A DNA stretch of 64,000 nucleotides from contig JAQCBH010000002.1 of assembly GCA_027621365.1 (NCBI GenBank), positions 86,532-150,531 on the forward strand. The letters are read 5' to 3'. This stretch comes from Bacteroidota bacterium (GTDB lineage Bacteria > Bacteroidota > Bacteroidia > NS11-12g > UBA955). The first letter of the stretch is position 1; every line of letters begins with the position of its first letter. The notes under the pieces are model-generated. The model had not been told where the DNA came from and made no database searches. It saw only the letters and a program-made list of their open reading frames with translations. Below, piece after piece: positions 54,508 through 63,517 of this stretch. The position numbers and the translations under genes were made by a program.

Positions 54508-57327
54508 TTAAGGCTGAACACTCAACCACTGGGATTGAGTTCGCTGGTCTCGTCCGCTCAATACGGCATTGTACAAGCCCGGCTTGAGCGGCGAAACATC
54601 CAAACTTTCCATGGCTTGAATATCCTGTTCCAAAACCGTGCGACCCTGTACATCGACCAGGCGAATGTGTTGTATGCCATCGCCTGTTACTTGCAAAATT
54701 CCAGCTGTGGGATTGGGGTACAGCGTCCACATAGAGCTTGTGCAATCGGGAAGACTGGCCAGGTTGAGACCCAGTTCTTCTGCAAACGGATTGGCCAACT
54801 TCTTATCCAAGTAAACCCGAACTTCTCCCGGCTCCAAAGTGAGCAATTCAGCCGTTTTGCTAACAATGATGGAGTCGTTGCTCAGGTAGTCGTACCACAC
54901 ACCCGCATGCGGGAAATCAGCTTTCCCAAATTGCAAGGTGGGATCGACATTGCCCAGCACCACCATGTTCAAATCAGAGTGAAAGGTGCGAAGTCGCTTG
55001 ACTTTGCCGTTGGCGATGTAATCGTGCGAATTGGGCTTGTGAATAGCCGGTGTCTCGGTTTTCAGGTGAGCCAAGGCGGCTGTTTGGTAATACAATTGTT
55101 GGCGGGGAGCTGATGCGGTCCAATAATCCCAGCGAACAGGTTTGTTGGCCAATCGGCATTGATCGCTGATGGTTCCATCTTCGCAGCGATTGATCGAGAA
55201 ATCATAGGCCAATTCCCCGAACTGCCAAATCATTTTGGGTCCAGGAGTCAGGAGCAACAAGCTGTGAGCCAAGGCCGAGCGCTGGGCGTAAACAGCTAGG
55301 GTTTTGGTATTATAACCGCTGACGTTTGCACCAAATGCTTGGCACTTGTAGGCCATTCTCTCTTCGTCGTGGCTCTCGGCATAACCGACCAAATGACGCC
55401 AGTTCCAACCGCGGGCTTTGGATTCGATGCCCCAGGCATAATCACTATTGGCGGGATAGCCCATGGCCAATTCGGTGAAGGCGTGGTTGGCATTGCCCCA
55501 AATCATCATGCCCTTGTTCACCAGAACGGTTTCCTCGCTATTATCTGCAAAATGCTCCAAAATCGCGTACGATCCTGGCGAAGTTTGCTGCATGTGCGAA
55601 TAATAATCGTCCCAAATGTCAATGCGCGACTGATCGTATTGACCCCAAGCTCCAACGTCTGAGCCGCTGTTCTTTTGGGTAAACCCTTTGGAGAGGTCGA
55701 ATCGAAACCCGTCAACGCGGTATTCCTCCAACCACCAATCCATGCAGCGTTTGGTGTAATAGCGTGTATCCGAACTTTCGTGGTTCAAATCATAGCCCAC
55801 ATTGAAGGGATGTTTGGCATCGGTGTTGGCGTAAATGCTGTTACCGGCAGGCTTGAAGCTGGCGGCATTCCAATACAGTTGGCAGATAGGCGCCGATGAA
55901 AAAGCATGGTTGAACACCACATCCAAAATCACGGCCATTCCTTGGGCGTGACAAGCATCGACCAGCTCCTTGAATTTCTCCGGCGTGCCGTAGTATTTGT
56001 CTAATGCCATGTGACTCGCTGGGTTGTAGCCCCAAGACAAATTGCCCTCAAATTCATTGATGGGCATCAATTGCAATGCCGTTATGCCCAGACGTTTCAG
56101 GTAGGGCAAGGTGTCGATGATCGATTGAAAATTTTGGGCTTTGGTAAAATCGCGCAGCAGGCATTCGTAAATGACCAGGCGATCTTTATCGGGGCGTTCA
56201 AAAGAGGAGGTCTTCCAGTTGTATTCCGATTTGTTGGTGCGGAAAACCGACACCCACCCGGTGGTCTGGGCTTTGGGGTAGGGCTTCAAATTGGGAAAGG
56301 TCGTGGCCGGGATGTAATCGTCATCCCACTCACTCAGCATGATCTCACTGTAAGGGTCGGCTATTTTGGATTCCCCGTTCACCCAGTATTGATAACCGTA
56401 GTCGACATTGGGTTTCAACCCAGAGATTTCCAACCACCAAATTCCCTCAGCCGAACTGTAGTTCATGAAATAGTCAATGTCGGGCAGGTACTGATTGAAA
56501 TCACCCAAAACATAGACGAAACTCTTCATCGGAGCTCGCAAGGCCAGCACAATGGTACTGTCATTGATGCGGTTCAAGCCTTGTTCTACCCCAGAGGGCA
56601 AGGAAGCGTTGACAACGGTTTTGTTCACCGTATACCGAATGGAATCGCGACGCGTCAAACTGCCATCGCTAGCCCTAAACACCAACCAATGATTGCCCGG
56701 ATTCAACGGTCCAAACTGGCACTGCAGACTATCGCTTCCAGAAAGGCTGCGCAAGGTATCTCCATCGAGGGTCAACAAAAGCTGGCAATCTTTGCTAGCC
56801 CAGGCCTCAAACGAATAGCTAGAAGTCGCATTGCCCAAAATGCTGCTGGTTTCGGGCCAGATCACCTTGGTGTACAATCCGCTGCTGTATACGGGAGTAA
56901 AAATATCTGTACCCTGAGCACTTCTGCCCACCTTCGTACCGCCGGTATTGCGGAAAACGAAAGCCATTTGCTCGATGATTTCGTCTTGAGTAAAGGCCCC
57001 GCCTTGGGCGTAAAAACTCTTCATGGGGTAGCGCAGTTTGTGCACGTTGTTGCCCACGTAGGTCATTTTCACCCGTGAATCATCGGTTCCCCAGTTGCCG
57101 ACGACATGCTTCCAATCGCTACCGCTGGTGCTTTTGTTGGTAATGACACCGGTATGCGCATAGACAGGCACCACACCCTTGAGTTCCCCATTTCCTTGAG
57201 AGGCATCGAAATAGACGGTTACCGTATCGCTTTCCTTGGGAAATACAGGTTCCACCCAAATGACTTGGGCTTGGACCTGAAGCGCAAAAGCCGAAGCCAT
57301 GAAGGTCAGTTTTTGTACAAGTGTCAT
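54508..57327 (-). CDS. T9SS-secreted GH13 alpha-amylase
   Basis: A 939-residue secreted glycosidase. Signal peptide 1-20 (ALQVQA), a starch-binding CBM26-like module (WVEPVFPKESDTVTVYFDA), an intermediate beta domain, a CBM48-like domain (VYVLGDFNQYLPDI near 270), and the GH13 catalytic barrel with DVVFNH at 469-474, GFRFDLSKG with nucleophile Asp 544, AILEHF with acid/base Glu 591, and ESHDEE with His 653-Asp 654. A C-terminal beta domain and a type A T9SS sorting domain (LYPNPTAGILQVTGDG) end the protein. It should degrade starch or glycogen outside the cell. Start ATG 57327 is the signal-peptide start; the frame extends upstream to 57405. Confidence 0.9.
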   Translation of the reverse strand: MTLVQKLTFMASAFALQVQAQVIWVEPVFPKESDTVTVYFDASQGNGELKGVVPVYAHTGVITNKSTSGSDWKHVVGNWGTDDSRVKMTYVGNNVHKLRYPMKSFYAQGGAFTQDEIIEQMAFVFRNTGGTKVGRSAQGTDIFTPVYSSGLYTKVIWPETSSILGNATSSYSFEAWASKDCQLLLTLDGDTLRSLSGSDSLQCQFGPLNPGNHWLVFRASDGSLTRRDSIRYTVNKTVVNASLPSGVEQGLNRINDSTIVLALRAPMKSFVYVLGDFNQYLPDIDYFMNYSSAEGIWWLEISGLKPNVDYGYQYWVNGESKIADPYSEIMLSEWDDDYIPATTFPNLKPYPKAQTTGWVSVFRTNKSEYNWKTSSFERPDKDRLVIYECLLRDFTKAQNFQSIIDTLPYLKRLGITALQLMPINEFEGNLSWGYNPASHMALDKYYGTPEKFKELVDACHAQGMAVILDVVFNHAFSSAPICQLYWNAASFKPAGNSIYANTDAKHPFNVGYDLNHESSDTRYYTKRCMDWWLEEYRVDGFRFDLSKGFTQKNSGSDVGAWGQYDQSRIDIWDDYYSHMQQTSPGSYAILEHFADNSEETVLVNKGMMIWGNANHAFTELAMGYPANSDYAWGIESKARGWNWRHLVGYAESHDEERMAYKCQAFGANVSGYNTKTLAVYAQRSALAHSLLLLTPGPKMIWQFGELAYDFSINRCEDGTISDQCRLANKPVRWDYWTASAPRQQLYYQTAALAHLKTETPAIHKPNSHDYIANGKVKRLRTFHSDLNMVVLGNVDPTLQFGKADFPHAGVWYDYLSNDSIIVSKTAELLTLEPGEVRVYLDKKLANPFAEELGLNLASLPDCTSSMWTLYPNPTAGILQVTGDGIQHIRLVDVQGRTVLEQDIQAMESLDVSPLKPGLYNAVLSGRDQRTQSQWLSVQP

Positions 57328-57374
57328 ACTGACAATAATACAACAAAAGGCTGGGCTTTCTGCCCACTGTGACC

Positions 57375-57382
57375 TATATTTG
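57375..57382 (+). promoter_or_regulatory. -7 box (TATATTTG) for the yqgE-copA unit
   Basis: TATATTTG ends only 3 bases before the yqgE ATG; the transcript would be leaderless. Confidence 0.6.
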
Positions 57383-57385
57383 ACT

Positions 57386-57937
57386 ATGCCGCTTCGCGAA
57401 GTCACTCGGGGAAGCTATTTAGTGGCCGAACCCTTCATCACTGATCCCACCTTCTACCGCAAGGTGGTGATTGTGCTAGACAAAGACGACGACGGCACTG
57501 TGGGTTTGGTCATCAACGAGCCTTCAGACTACATCATTGGCGAACCTGAAGGAGACGATGAATTGGGATTGCCCATTCACGACGGCGGCCCGGTAGAGCC
57601 TGAAAATTCCTTTCAATTTCTGCACAAAAGCAAGTGGATCGAAGAGGCTCAAGAACTCATACCCGGCCTATTTTGGGGCGGCAACATGGAAGCCATTGTC
57701 AAAGGCTTTACAGCCGGCAAATTGACCAAAGAGAATCTTCTGTGTTACCGCGGTTACTGCGGATGGGCGCCCGGGCAATTGGAAGCAGAATTGGAAAAAA
57801 AGGCCTGGATTGTAGCCCCACCCAACCCCGATTTTTTGTTCATGCCCCAGCCCCAAATTTGGCGCGCCATCTTGGAGGACCTCGGCGGTTCCTACAGTTG
57901 GTTGGCCAAGGCTCCTGTTTCGGTTGATTTGAATTAA
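57386..57937 (+). CDS. YqgE/AlgH family protein
   Basis: A 183-residue protein of the UPF0301 family: GSYLVAEPFITDPTFYRKVVIVL at the N-terminus, GTVGLVINEPS, GGPVEPENSFQFLH, and YRGYCGWAPGQLEAE. The biochemical role is unsettled (AlgH is linked to alginate regulation in Pseudomonas). It starts after a promoter box and ends 3 bases before copA. Confidence 0.9.
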   Translation: MPLREVTRGSYLVAEPFITDPTFYRKVVIVLDKDDDGTVGLVINEPSDYIIGEPEGDDELGLPIHDGGPVEPENSFQFLHKSKWIEEAQELIPGLFWGGNMEAIVKGFTAGKLTKENLLCYRGYCGWAPGQLEAELEKKAWIVAPPNPDFLFMPQPQIWRAILEDLGGSYSWLAKAPVSVDLN

Positions 57938-57940
57938 ACC

Positions 57941-60169
57941 ATGGGCCTTGCAGAAACTCCCGAACAATTTACCGTAGGTGGCATGACCTGCGCCTCTTGC
58001 GCTCAAAGCCTGGAATCGTACCTCTCCCACCAAGAGGGCATTGCTTCTGCTCAGGTCAACTACCCCAACAAACGCTTGTATGTCAACCGCGACCCTGAAG
58101 TGGTGAGCACCGAGCAATTGGTTTCCTGGGCACAGGATCTAGGTTACACCTTGTTTTCCAAGGAACAAAGCGCCGAATCGGAGCAGCGAGAGGCCCAAGA
58201 TTTGCAGGTTTTGCAAAAGAAACTTTGGGTAAGTTTTGCATTTTCTGCGCCCGTATTCCTTCTATCGATGGGCTTCATGCAACACATGCACGAATTTTGG
58301 TTTCAATGGGTATTGGCCCTGCTCTGTTTGCCCGTCTTGCTCTACTCCGGTCGAGATTTTTACCGCATTGCCTGGCAAAGAGCCCTAAAAAAATCATCGA
58401 ACATGGACTCGCTGGTGGCCCTGTCAACAGCTGTTGCTTATGGGTACAGCCTTTGCGTAACCCTGCTTCAGAGCCATCAGCATGTTTATTACGAAAGTGC
58501 GGTTGTCATCATCAGCTTGATTTTGCTCGGGCGTTTTTGGGAAGAAAAAGCCAAGTCGCAAACCCGCTCAGCCTTGGATGCCTTGTTCAACGAACTGCCT
58601 CAAAAGGCTTGGGTCATACGCAACAATGAAGAACTCCATATCCCCGTTTCGGAATTGCGTGTAGGCGATTGGGTCTTGATCAAACCAGGTGAACACATTC
58701 CCGTTGATGGCCGAATTCGATCGGGAAGTTCGCACATCGATGAACACATGTTTACGGGCGAGAGCATGCCTATCTTCAAACAGAAGAAAGACAAAGTCCT
58801 GGCTGGCACGCTCAACCAAGATGGGGCATTGACCTTGGTCGCCGAGGCCGTTGGTCATCAAACGGCCATTCACCAAATGCTCAATCGGGTCGACCAAGCC
58901 CTGGGTTCCAAAGCGCCCATTCAAAAATGGGTAGACCGGGTGGCCGCCATATTTGTCCCCGTGGTGATTGGCTTGGCCGTGCTGTCCTTTTTGATTTGGT
59001 CCCTCGGATTGGGCAATCCCCAACAGGGATTGATGGCCCTCATCAATGTCTTAATCATCGCCTGCCCCTGTGCTCTGGGTTTAGCCACCCCTACTGCCTT
59101 GACTGTTGGCCTAGGCCATGCCGCCAGCCGCGGTATTTTGGTCAAAGACGCCGAGGCACTCCAACAAGCGGCCACCTTAACCGATTTGGTCTTGGATAAA
59201 ACCGGCACCCTGACACAGGGCCAACCTCAAGTCATCGATGGCCTGAGTCGGGACAACCAAGCCGTTTCCAGTTTGCTCTATTCCCTAGAAAAGCAATCCG
59301 AGCATGCGCTGGCAAAAGCCATTTTGGAAGGATTGAAAAATTCTCAGAGAACCTGGGCCGCGCACGAAGCCCAACCCTTGGACTTGCATGACTTGCGGGC
59401 TCAAAGAGGATTGGGAATGAGCGCTAGTTGGGAAGGCCGAAGCGTGCACATAGGTTCATTGGAATACACGCTGTCTAAGGGCTATTCGCTACCCGATGAA
59501 TGGCAAGAAAAACGCAAACAATGGGAACAAGCAGGATACACCTTGGTCGCCCTTGGGTACAACCATGACTTTTACGCCTTATTGGCCATTGCCGACGCAT
59601 TGAAACCAGAGGCAAAAAAGGTCTGTGCCGAGTTACAAAAACAAGGACTGACCCTGCACTTGATGAGCGGCGACCAGCCCTTGGCCGTCAAAGAAGCGGC
59701 CCAGAAATGCGGCATAACTCAATACCGAGGAGCCATGAAACCCGAAGACAAAGCTCAATTCATCAAGGGTTTACAAACGCAGAATAAGCAGGTAGGCATG
59801 GTGGGCGATGGCATCAATGATGCCGAATCTTTAGCGCTCGCGCAAACAGGTTTTGCCATGGGCACTGGTACCGATTTGGCCAAGCAAAGCGCGGGCATTA
59901 CGCTGGTGACCGGTCAGCTGGAGGGCCTTTCGGAAACCCTATTCCTATCCCGTCAAACCCTGCGTACGTTAAAGCAAAACCTCGGCTGGGCTTTCGCTTA
60001 CAACGTTTTAGCCATTCCCTTAGCTGCCGGCTTGTTCATTCCCTTATTTGGCTGGAGCCTAAATCCCATGGTGGCCGGCGCCGCCATGGCTATGAGCTCC
60101 ATTTCAGTGGTTTCCAATTCTCTGCGATTGAAGCGAACTTTGCACAAGCATCATGAAATACACCTTTAA
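57941..60169 (+). CDS. copA: Copper-exporting P-type ATPase
   Basis: P1B-1-type ATPase pumping Cu(I) out of the cytoplasm. The 742-residue protein has an N-terminal metal-binding domain with GMTCASC (Cys 17 and 20), eight predicted membrane segments, MFTGESMP, the CPC translocation motif at 375-377, DKTGT with phosphorylated Asp 419, and GDGIND. CPC together with a single MxCxxC domain indicates copper rather than zinc or cadmium. It overlaps the small chaperone gene by 17 bases. Confidence 0.93.
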   Translation: MGLAETPEQFTVGGMTCASCAQSLESYLSHQEGIASAQVNYPNKRLYVNRDPEVVSTEQLVSWAQDLGYTLFSKEQSAESEQREAQDLQVLQKKLWVSFAFSAPVFLLSMGFMQHMHEFWFQWVLALLCLPVLLYSGRDFYRIAWQRALKKSSNMDSLVALSTAVAYGYSLCVTLLQSHQHVYYESAVVIISLILLGRFWEEKAKSQTRSALDALFNELPQKAWVIRNNEELHIPVSELRVGDWVLIKPGEHIPVDGRIRSGSSHIDEHMFTGESMPIFKQKKDKVLAGTLNQDGALTLVAEAVGHQTAIHQMLNRVDQALGSKAPIQKWVDRVAAIFVPVVIGLAVLSFLIWSLGLGNPQQGLMALINVLIIACPCALGLATPTALTVGLGHAASRGILVKDAEALQQAATLTDLVLDKTGTLTQGQPQVIDGLSRDNQAVSSLLYSLEKQSEHALAKAILEGLKNSQRTWAAHEAQPLDLHDLRAQRGLGMSASWEGRSVHIGSLEYTLSKGYSLPDEWQEKRKQWEQAGYTLVALGYNHDFYALLAIADALKPEAKKVCAELQKQGLTLHLMSGDQPLAVKEAAQKCGITQYRGAMKPEDKAQFIKGLQTQNKQVGMVGDGINDAESLALAQTGFAMGTGTDLAKQSAGITLVTGQLEGLSETLFLSRQTLRTLKQNLGWAFAYNVLAIPLAAGLFIPLFGWSLNPMVAGAAMAMSSISVVSNSLRLKRTLHKHHEIHL

Positions 60170-60362
60170 AACCAATATCAATTGCGGCGGATGCATCGCC
60201 TCGGTCACTCCAGCCTTGAACCAGTTAGACGAAATCGAATCATGGAGTGTCGATACAGAGAACCCTGAGAAAATCCTGAGCGTGGAACTGGAAGACGAAG
60301 CAGATGCCCAGTGCGTAGTGGACGCTGTGTCTTCAGCCGGATTCCGCATTGAACCCTCATGA
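60153..60362 (+). CDS. Heavy-metal-associated (HMA) domain copper chaperone
   Basis: A 69-residue ferredoxin-like HMA protein. The metal motif NCGGC (usual MxCxxC, here I-N-C-G-G-C) lies at about residues 10-14, followed by the expected alternating helix/strand pattern. It likely delivers copper to CopA or to a periplasmic target; it starts 17 bases before the copA stop and ends overlapping the GH53 ATG by 4. Confidence 0.88.
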   Translation: MKYTFKTNINCGGCIASVTPALNQLDEIESWSVDTENPEKILSVELEDEADAQCVVDAVSSAGFRIEPS

Positions 60363-61492
60363 GAATTCTGCTAGCCATATCGGTCTCCGCTCTTATTGGC
60401 TTAGCTGCCTGCAAAGAGGAAACCGTTCCCAGCCCTCCTGCACATCCCTTCTATACGGGCATGGATTTGTCCTACCAATCCTTTCTGTCAGACAAAAACG
60501 TAGACTATCTAACTACTTCGGGAACACCGATTCCAAACCTCTTTTCTTTTGCTCAAGATCAAGGTTGCAATCTCTTGCGCTTTCGCTTGTTCCACAACCC
60601 AGTAGGAAATGGCGACCCCATCATTGAAGCGGCTCAACTTGATTCGGTTCGGTCGCTGGCCCGTCGGGCAGCAGCCTTGGGAATTCCCTATTTGCTCGAC
60701 TTTCATTACAGCGACAAGTGGGCCGATCCGGCTCAACAGAGCAAACCCAAGGCCTGGGAAAACACTTTATACGAAGAATTGCAAGACAGCTTATACCGCT
60801 ACACCGTTCGCGTTTTGCAGCTTCTCGATGACGAGTTCATTGGGCCCCAATTTGTGCAGCTGGGCAACGAAACCAACGGCGGATTTTTATGGGAAGCCGG
60901 CCGAACCGGCAATGCCCTGCAATGGAAAGCCTTTGCCGGCCTCATGTCTGCGGCTAGCAAAGCTGTTCGCGATTTCAATACCATTCGAGGCCAACGCATT
61001 CGCATTGTTTTGCACTACTCTAACCCCAATCAAGCCAAAGACTTTTACGATCATGCCAAAGACGAAGGCATCGATTACGACATCGTAGGATTGAGCTACT
61101 ATCCCAAATGGCACGGTACCGACATGGGTCAACTCAAAAACAGTCTTGAATCACTGGCCTTGGCCTATAGCAAGCCCATCCTCATCCTGGAAACATTCTA
61201 CCCCTTTACCTTAAGCTGGAACGACTGGACCAACAATAACATCGGCTTAGAAGAACACCTGGTTCCTGGCATTCCTGCTACCCCTGAAGGCCAAATGCAA
61301 TTCATGGATAGCCTGTGCCAAATCGTATACGACCTACCCAATCAGAAAGGCTGGGGAGTGATTTATTGGGCCCCAGATTTTGTGGCCTTCGACGGCCCTC
61401 AGTCTAGCACAGGTTCAGCCTTCGAGAACATCTGTTTATTTGACTTCAACAACAAAGCGACACCCGCATGGGAGGTTTTTAAGCGTTTCTAA
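60359..61492 (+). CDS. GH53 endo-beta-1,4-galactanase lipoprotein
   Basis: A 377-residue lipoprotein (lipobox LIGLAAC, Cys 18) of the GH53 family. The family landmarks are GMDLSYQ near 34, LLRFRLFHNP, DFHYSDKWADPA near 114, the acid/base Glu in QLGNETNGG (171), HYSNP, and the nucleophile Glu in ILILETFYPF (278). It should cut galactan side chains of pectic arabinogalactan. It is odd to find it overlapping a copper chaperone gene and there is no SusC/D pair. Its end overlaps the CrtY-Blh gene by 14 bases on the opposite strand. Confidence 0.9.
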   Translation: MRILLAISVSALIGLAACKEETVPSPPAHPFYTGMDLSYQSFLSDKNVDYLTTSGTPIPNLFSFAQDQGCNLLRFRLFHNPVGNGDPIIEAAQLDSVRSLARRAAALGIPYLLDFHYSDKWADPAQQSKPKAWENTLYEELQDSLYRYTVRVLQLLDDEFIGPQFVQLGNETNGGFLWEAGRTGNALQWKAFAGLMSAASKAVRDFNTIRGQRIRIVLHYSNPNQAKDFYDHAKDEGIDYDIVGLSYYPKWHGTDMGQLKNSLESLALAYSKPILILETFYPFTLSWNDWTNNNIGLEEHLVPGIPATPEGQMQFMDSLCQIVYDLPNQKGWGVIYWAPDFVAFDGPQSSTGSAFENICLFDFNNKATPAWEVFKRF

Positions 61493-63449
61493 ACCTGCTA
61501 TAAAATCGGTGCATGGCCCAGACATGCGGAAAACTCAAGCAGGAAAGAAAAATAAAGAACGGGGCTGCCCATTGAAGAGCATCTTCTGAATGGCCGTTGG
61601 GCCAAAACCATAGAAATGCGCCCAGCAAGACCCAAGCCCCTAAGTGAAAGGGCAAAGACTGTTTCCAAACCCAGGTAGACGATCGTTTCATGCGCTGAGT
61701 GATGTGCTTCCATCCATTCCAACTGTGATGGCCTATGAAATACAAACCGAAGGCAATCAACAGGGGCAGCCAAGAAGATAAACTGAGCCAAACCAAGGTC
61801 CAAACCCAAGCCGAGTTTCGCTCTTTCATAGCCACTGGCAACCAAAGGAATAACAGCCAGGGGCTAAGTGAAAGGGACCACGATTCTCCGCTCAACAACT
61901 GAATAATGGCTGACGATTCTTCGCTGTGGGTACCCAATAAAAACAACAAAACCGAGGCTCCCCAGGCCAAGGAACGACCGGCCGACCAAGCCCAAGTTTC
62001 TCCATCTCCTTGCCCAAAATGCCAGGCTGAATAAATCAAGAACAAGCCCAACCCAAAAACAGGAAACAAGTACCAAACTCCAGCCAAAACCAAGGCTTTG
62101 CCCATGTACTCCCCAATAAAGGCGGGGAGTTTGGAAGGTCTCAACGAACCAGTCTCCAAAATATGGTCAACCGCACCGTGAGGCAGTCCAATTAAGGCCA
62201 ACCCCAGCACCCCTAAAATGGCGGCTCCCAATCCTTGCCAGCTCGGAACCCAACCCAAGACAAGAAAAATCAGGGTAAAGAAGGTGACCACCATGGCTTG
62301 AAGGGTATTCGAATGATAACGACCAATGGCCCTCATGAAAGGAGACCAAGGCAATCGAACCAGCATTTGGAGTTCGTTTCTAAGGCTCATCTTTTCATCC
62401 AAAAACCGAAATACAGCCTCTGGGCTTTGGGTAGCGAAGAGTCGCTCGAATATCGGCTTTCCCTGTTCTGGCTCTTGCTGCAAAATCCCCAAAAGCAACT
62501 TGTCATAAAACGCATGCCTAGGTTTGCGCTTGAATGCGGGATAGGGAGTCAGTAACCATTGATTGGCTGCTCTCTCCGACCATTCATACATGGATTTAAA
62601 AGCATAACCTGTACTCGGCTTTATCAAGCCAGCTCGGGCCCCCAAATTCCATATCTGTTGATGCCCTGATTCAGGTAAGCGCATACTACTCATGGGTATG
62701 CAACCAAATTCTTTTTCTTGAACGTGAACCTGACCATACTGTTGGAGAATGTAGGCGGCCAATTCATTTTCAGCGTGTTCGCTATTGATTCGCTCTTTCC
62801 CAAACCGAGTCAATTCCACAAGGGCTTCGTTTTCCGAGGTAGGCAAGACATAGACGAATTGTGTATTCCCCTCTTGAGGTACTTCAAAATCCATCATGGT
62901 GAACCGAGAGGGCTCAAAGCAAGGCTTCAATGTTCGAATGTGCCATCCCGCAAAACTCTGCCATAAGTGAACGTCATTTCTTCCCGGCGTCTGCCAGCCT
63001 GGAGGACGAGAATCCAGCACTCTTTTGCAGCGAATGCATTGCCCGTCAACCTCCACCCAAGGTCCTAGAGAATCACTTCCAACCGTCGAAACGTCAACTT
63101 TTTGTATCTCCCAATTTTCTTTAGCCGCCAAAGTTCGAATGTATTCGTAGAGTTGAAGACTGGAGACTCGGGCATACACTTGATTATCCAATCGTTTGGA
63201 AGATTGACCTGCCACTTCGATGTCGGACCATTGGTGACCGATGACACCCTCCAAGTGTTCCAAAATAGCCTCATCCTTTTGTGCCCAAAAGCAATAGGTT
63301 TTGTCATTCTTCAGCTTCGAGTCTCCATCCAAAATCAAAATCTTGCATTCGCTGAGAAGTTGGCGGCGATGAAGCGCCATCAATAGAAGGCTGGTAGAAG
63401 CGCCTGCTCCCACAAATACAAAATCATAACTCTCTGAATGACTGAACAT
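61479..63449 (-). CDS. Fused lycopene beta-cyclase (CrtY) and beta-carotene 15,15'-oxygenase (Brp/Blh)
   Basis: A single 656-residue protein. Residues 1 to about 375 are a lycopene cyclase: FAD-binding GAGAST at 14-19, DKTYCFW at 49-55, QSFAGWHI near 164, FTMMDFEVP, ALVELTRFG, CIPMSS and GLIKPSTGYAF near 274. Residues from about 380 on are a multi-pass Brp/Blh beta-carotene cleavage oxygenase: HGAVDH 424-429, SAWHFG 474-479, GHHSWNGWKH 573-582 and SFPHVWAMH 639-647, covering the iron-ligand His motifs. Both parts have normal length, so it should turn lycopene into beta-carotene and on to retinal. ATG 63449 is preferred over an in-frame TTG at 63485; an AGAAGG sequence precedes it. Confidence 0.9.
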   Translation of the reverse strand: MFSHSESYDFVFVGAGASTSLLLMALHRRQLLSECKILILDGDSKLKNDKTYCFWAQKDEAILEHLEGVIGHQWSDIEVAGQSSKRLDNQVYARVSSLQLYEYIRTLAAKENWEIQKVDVSTVGSDSLGPWVEVDGQCIRCKRVLDSRPPGWQTPGRNDVHLWQSFAGWHIRTLKPCFEPSRFTMMDFEVPQEGNTQFVYVLPTSENEALVELTRFGKERINSEHAENELAAYILQQYGQVHVQEKEFGCIPMSSMRLPESGHQQIWNLGARAGLIKPSTGYAFKSMYEWSERAANQWLLTPYPAFKRKPRHAFYDKLLLGILQQEPEQGKPIFERLFATQSPEAVFRFLDEKMSLRNELQMLVRLPWSPFMRAIGRYHSNTLQAMVVTFFTLIFLVLGWVPSWQGLGAAILGVLGLALIGLPHGAVDHILETGSLRPSKLPAFIGEYMGKALVLAGVWYLFPVFGLGLFLIYSAWHFGQGDGETWAWSAGRSLAWGASVLLFLLGTHSEESSAIIQLLSGESWSLSLSPWLLFLWLPVAMKERNSAWVWTLVWLSLSSWLPLLIAFGLYFIGHHSWNGWKHITQRMKRSSTWVWKQSLPFHLGAWVLLGAFLWFWPNGHSEDALQWAAPFFIFLSCLSFPHVWAMHRFYSRFRNA

Positions 63450-63502
63450 TTGACCTTCTATTTTAGCATAAGGATTGAAAAGCAAAAAAGTTCATTGAGC
63501 CT

Positions 63503-63510
63503 TACCTTTG
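63503..63510 (+). promoter_or_regulatory. -7 box (TACCTTTG) for tmRNA
   Basis: TACCTTTG ends 7 bases before the mature 5' end of tmRNA. No TTTG is found at 19-21 bases upstream; a TTG lies 25 bases upstream. Confidence 0.65.
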
Positions 63511-63517
63511 CCCCATC

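Noticed and set aside
56011..57078. 355-codon plus-strand frame opposite the amylase gene
   Set aside because: Antisense to catalytic and binding domains of GH13; lacks a credible start and domain.
61479..63449. Two separate genes crtY and blh read as one by error
   Set aside because: The frame is continuous through the junction (about residue 375-385) with no stop, start signal or shift visible, so a fusion is the simplest reading.
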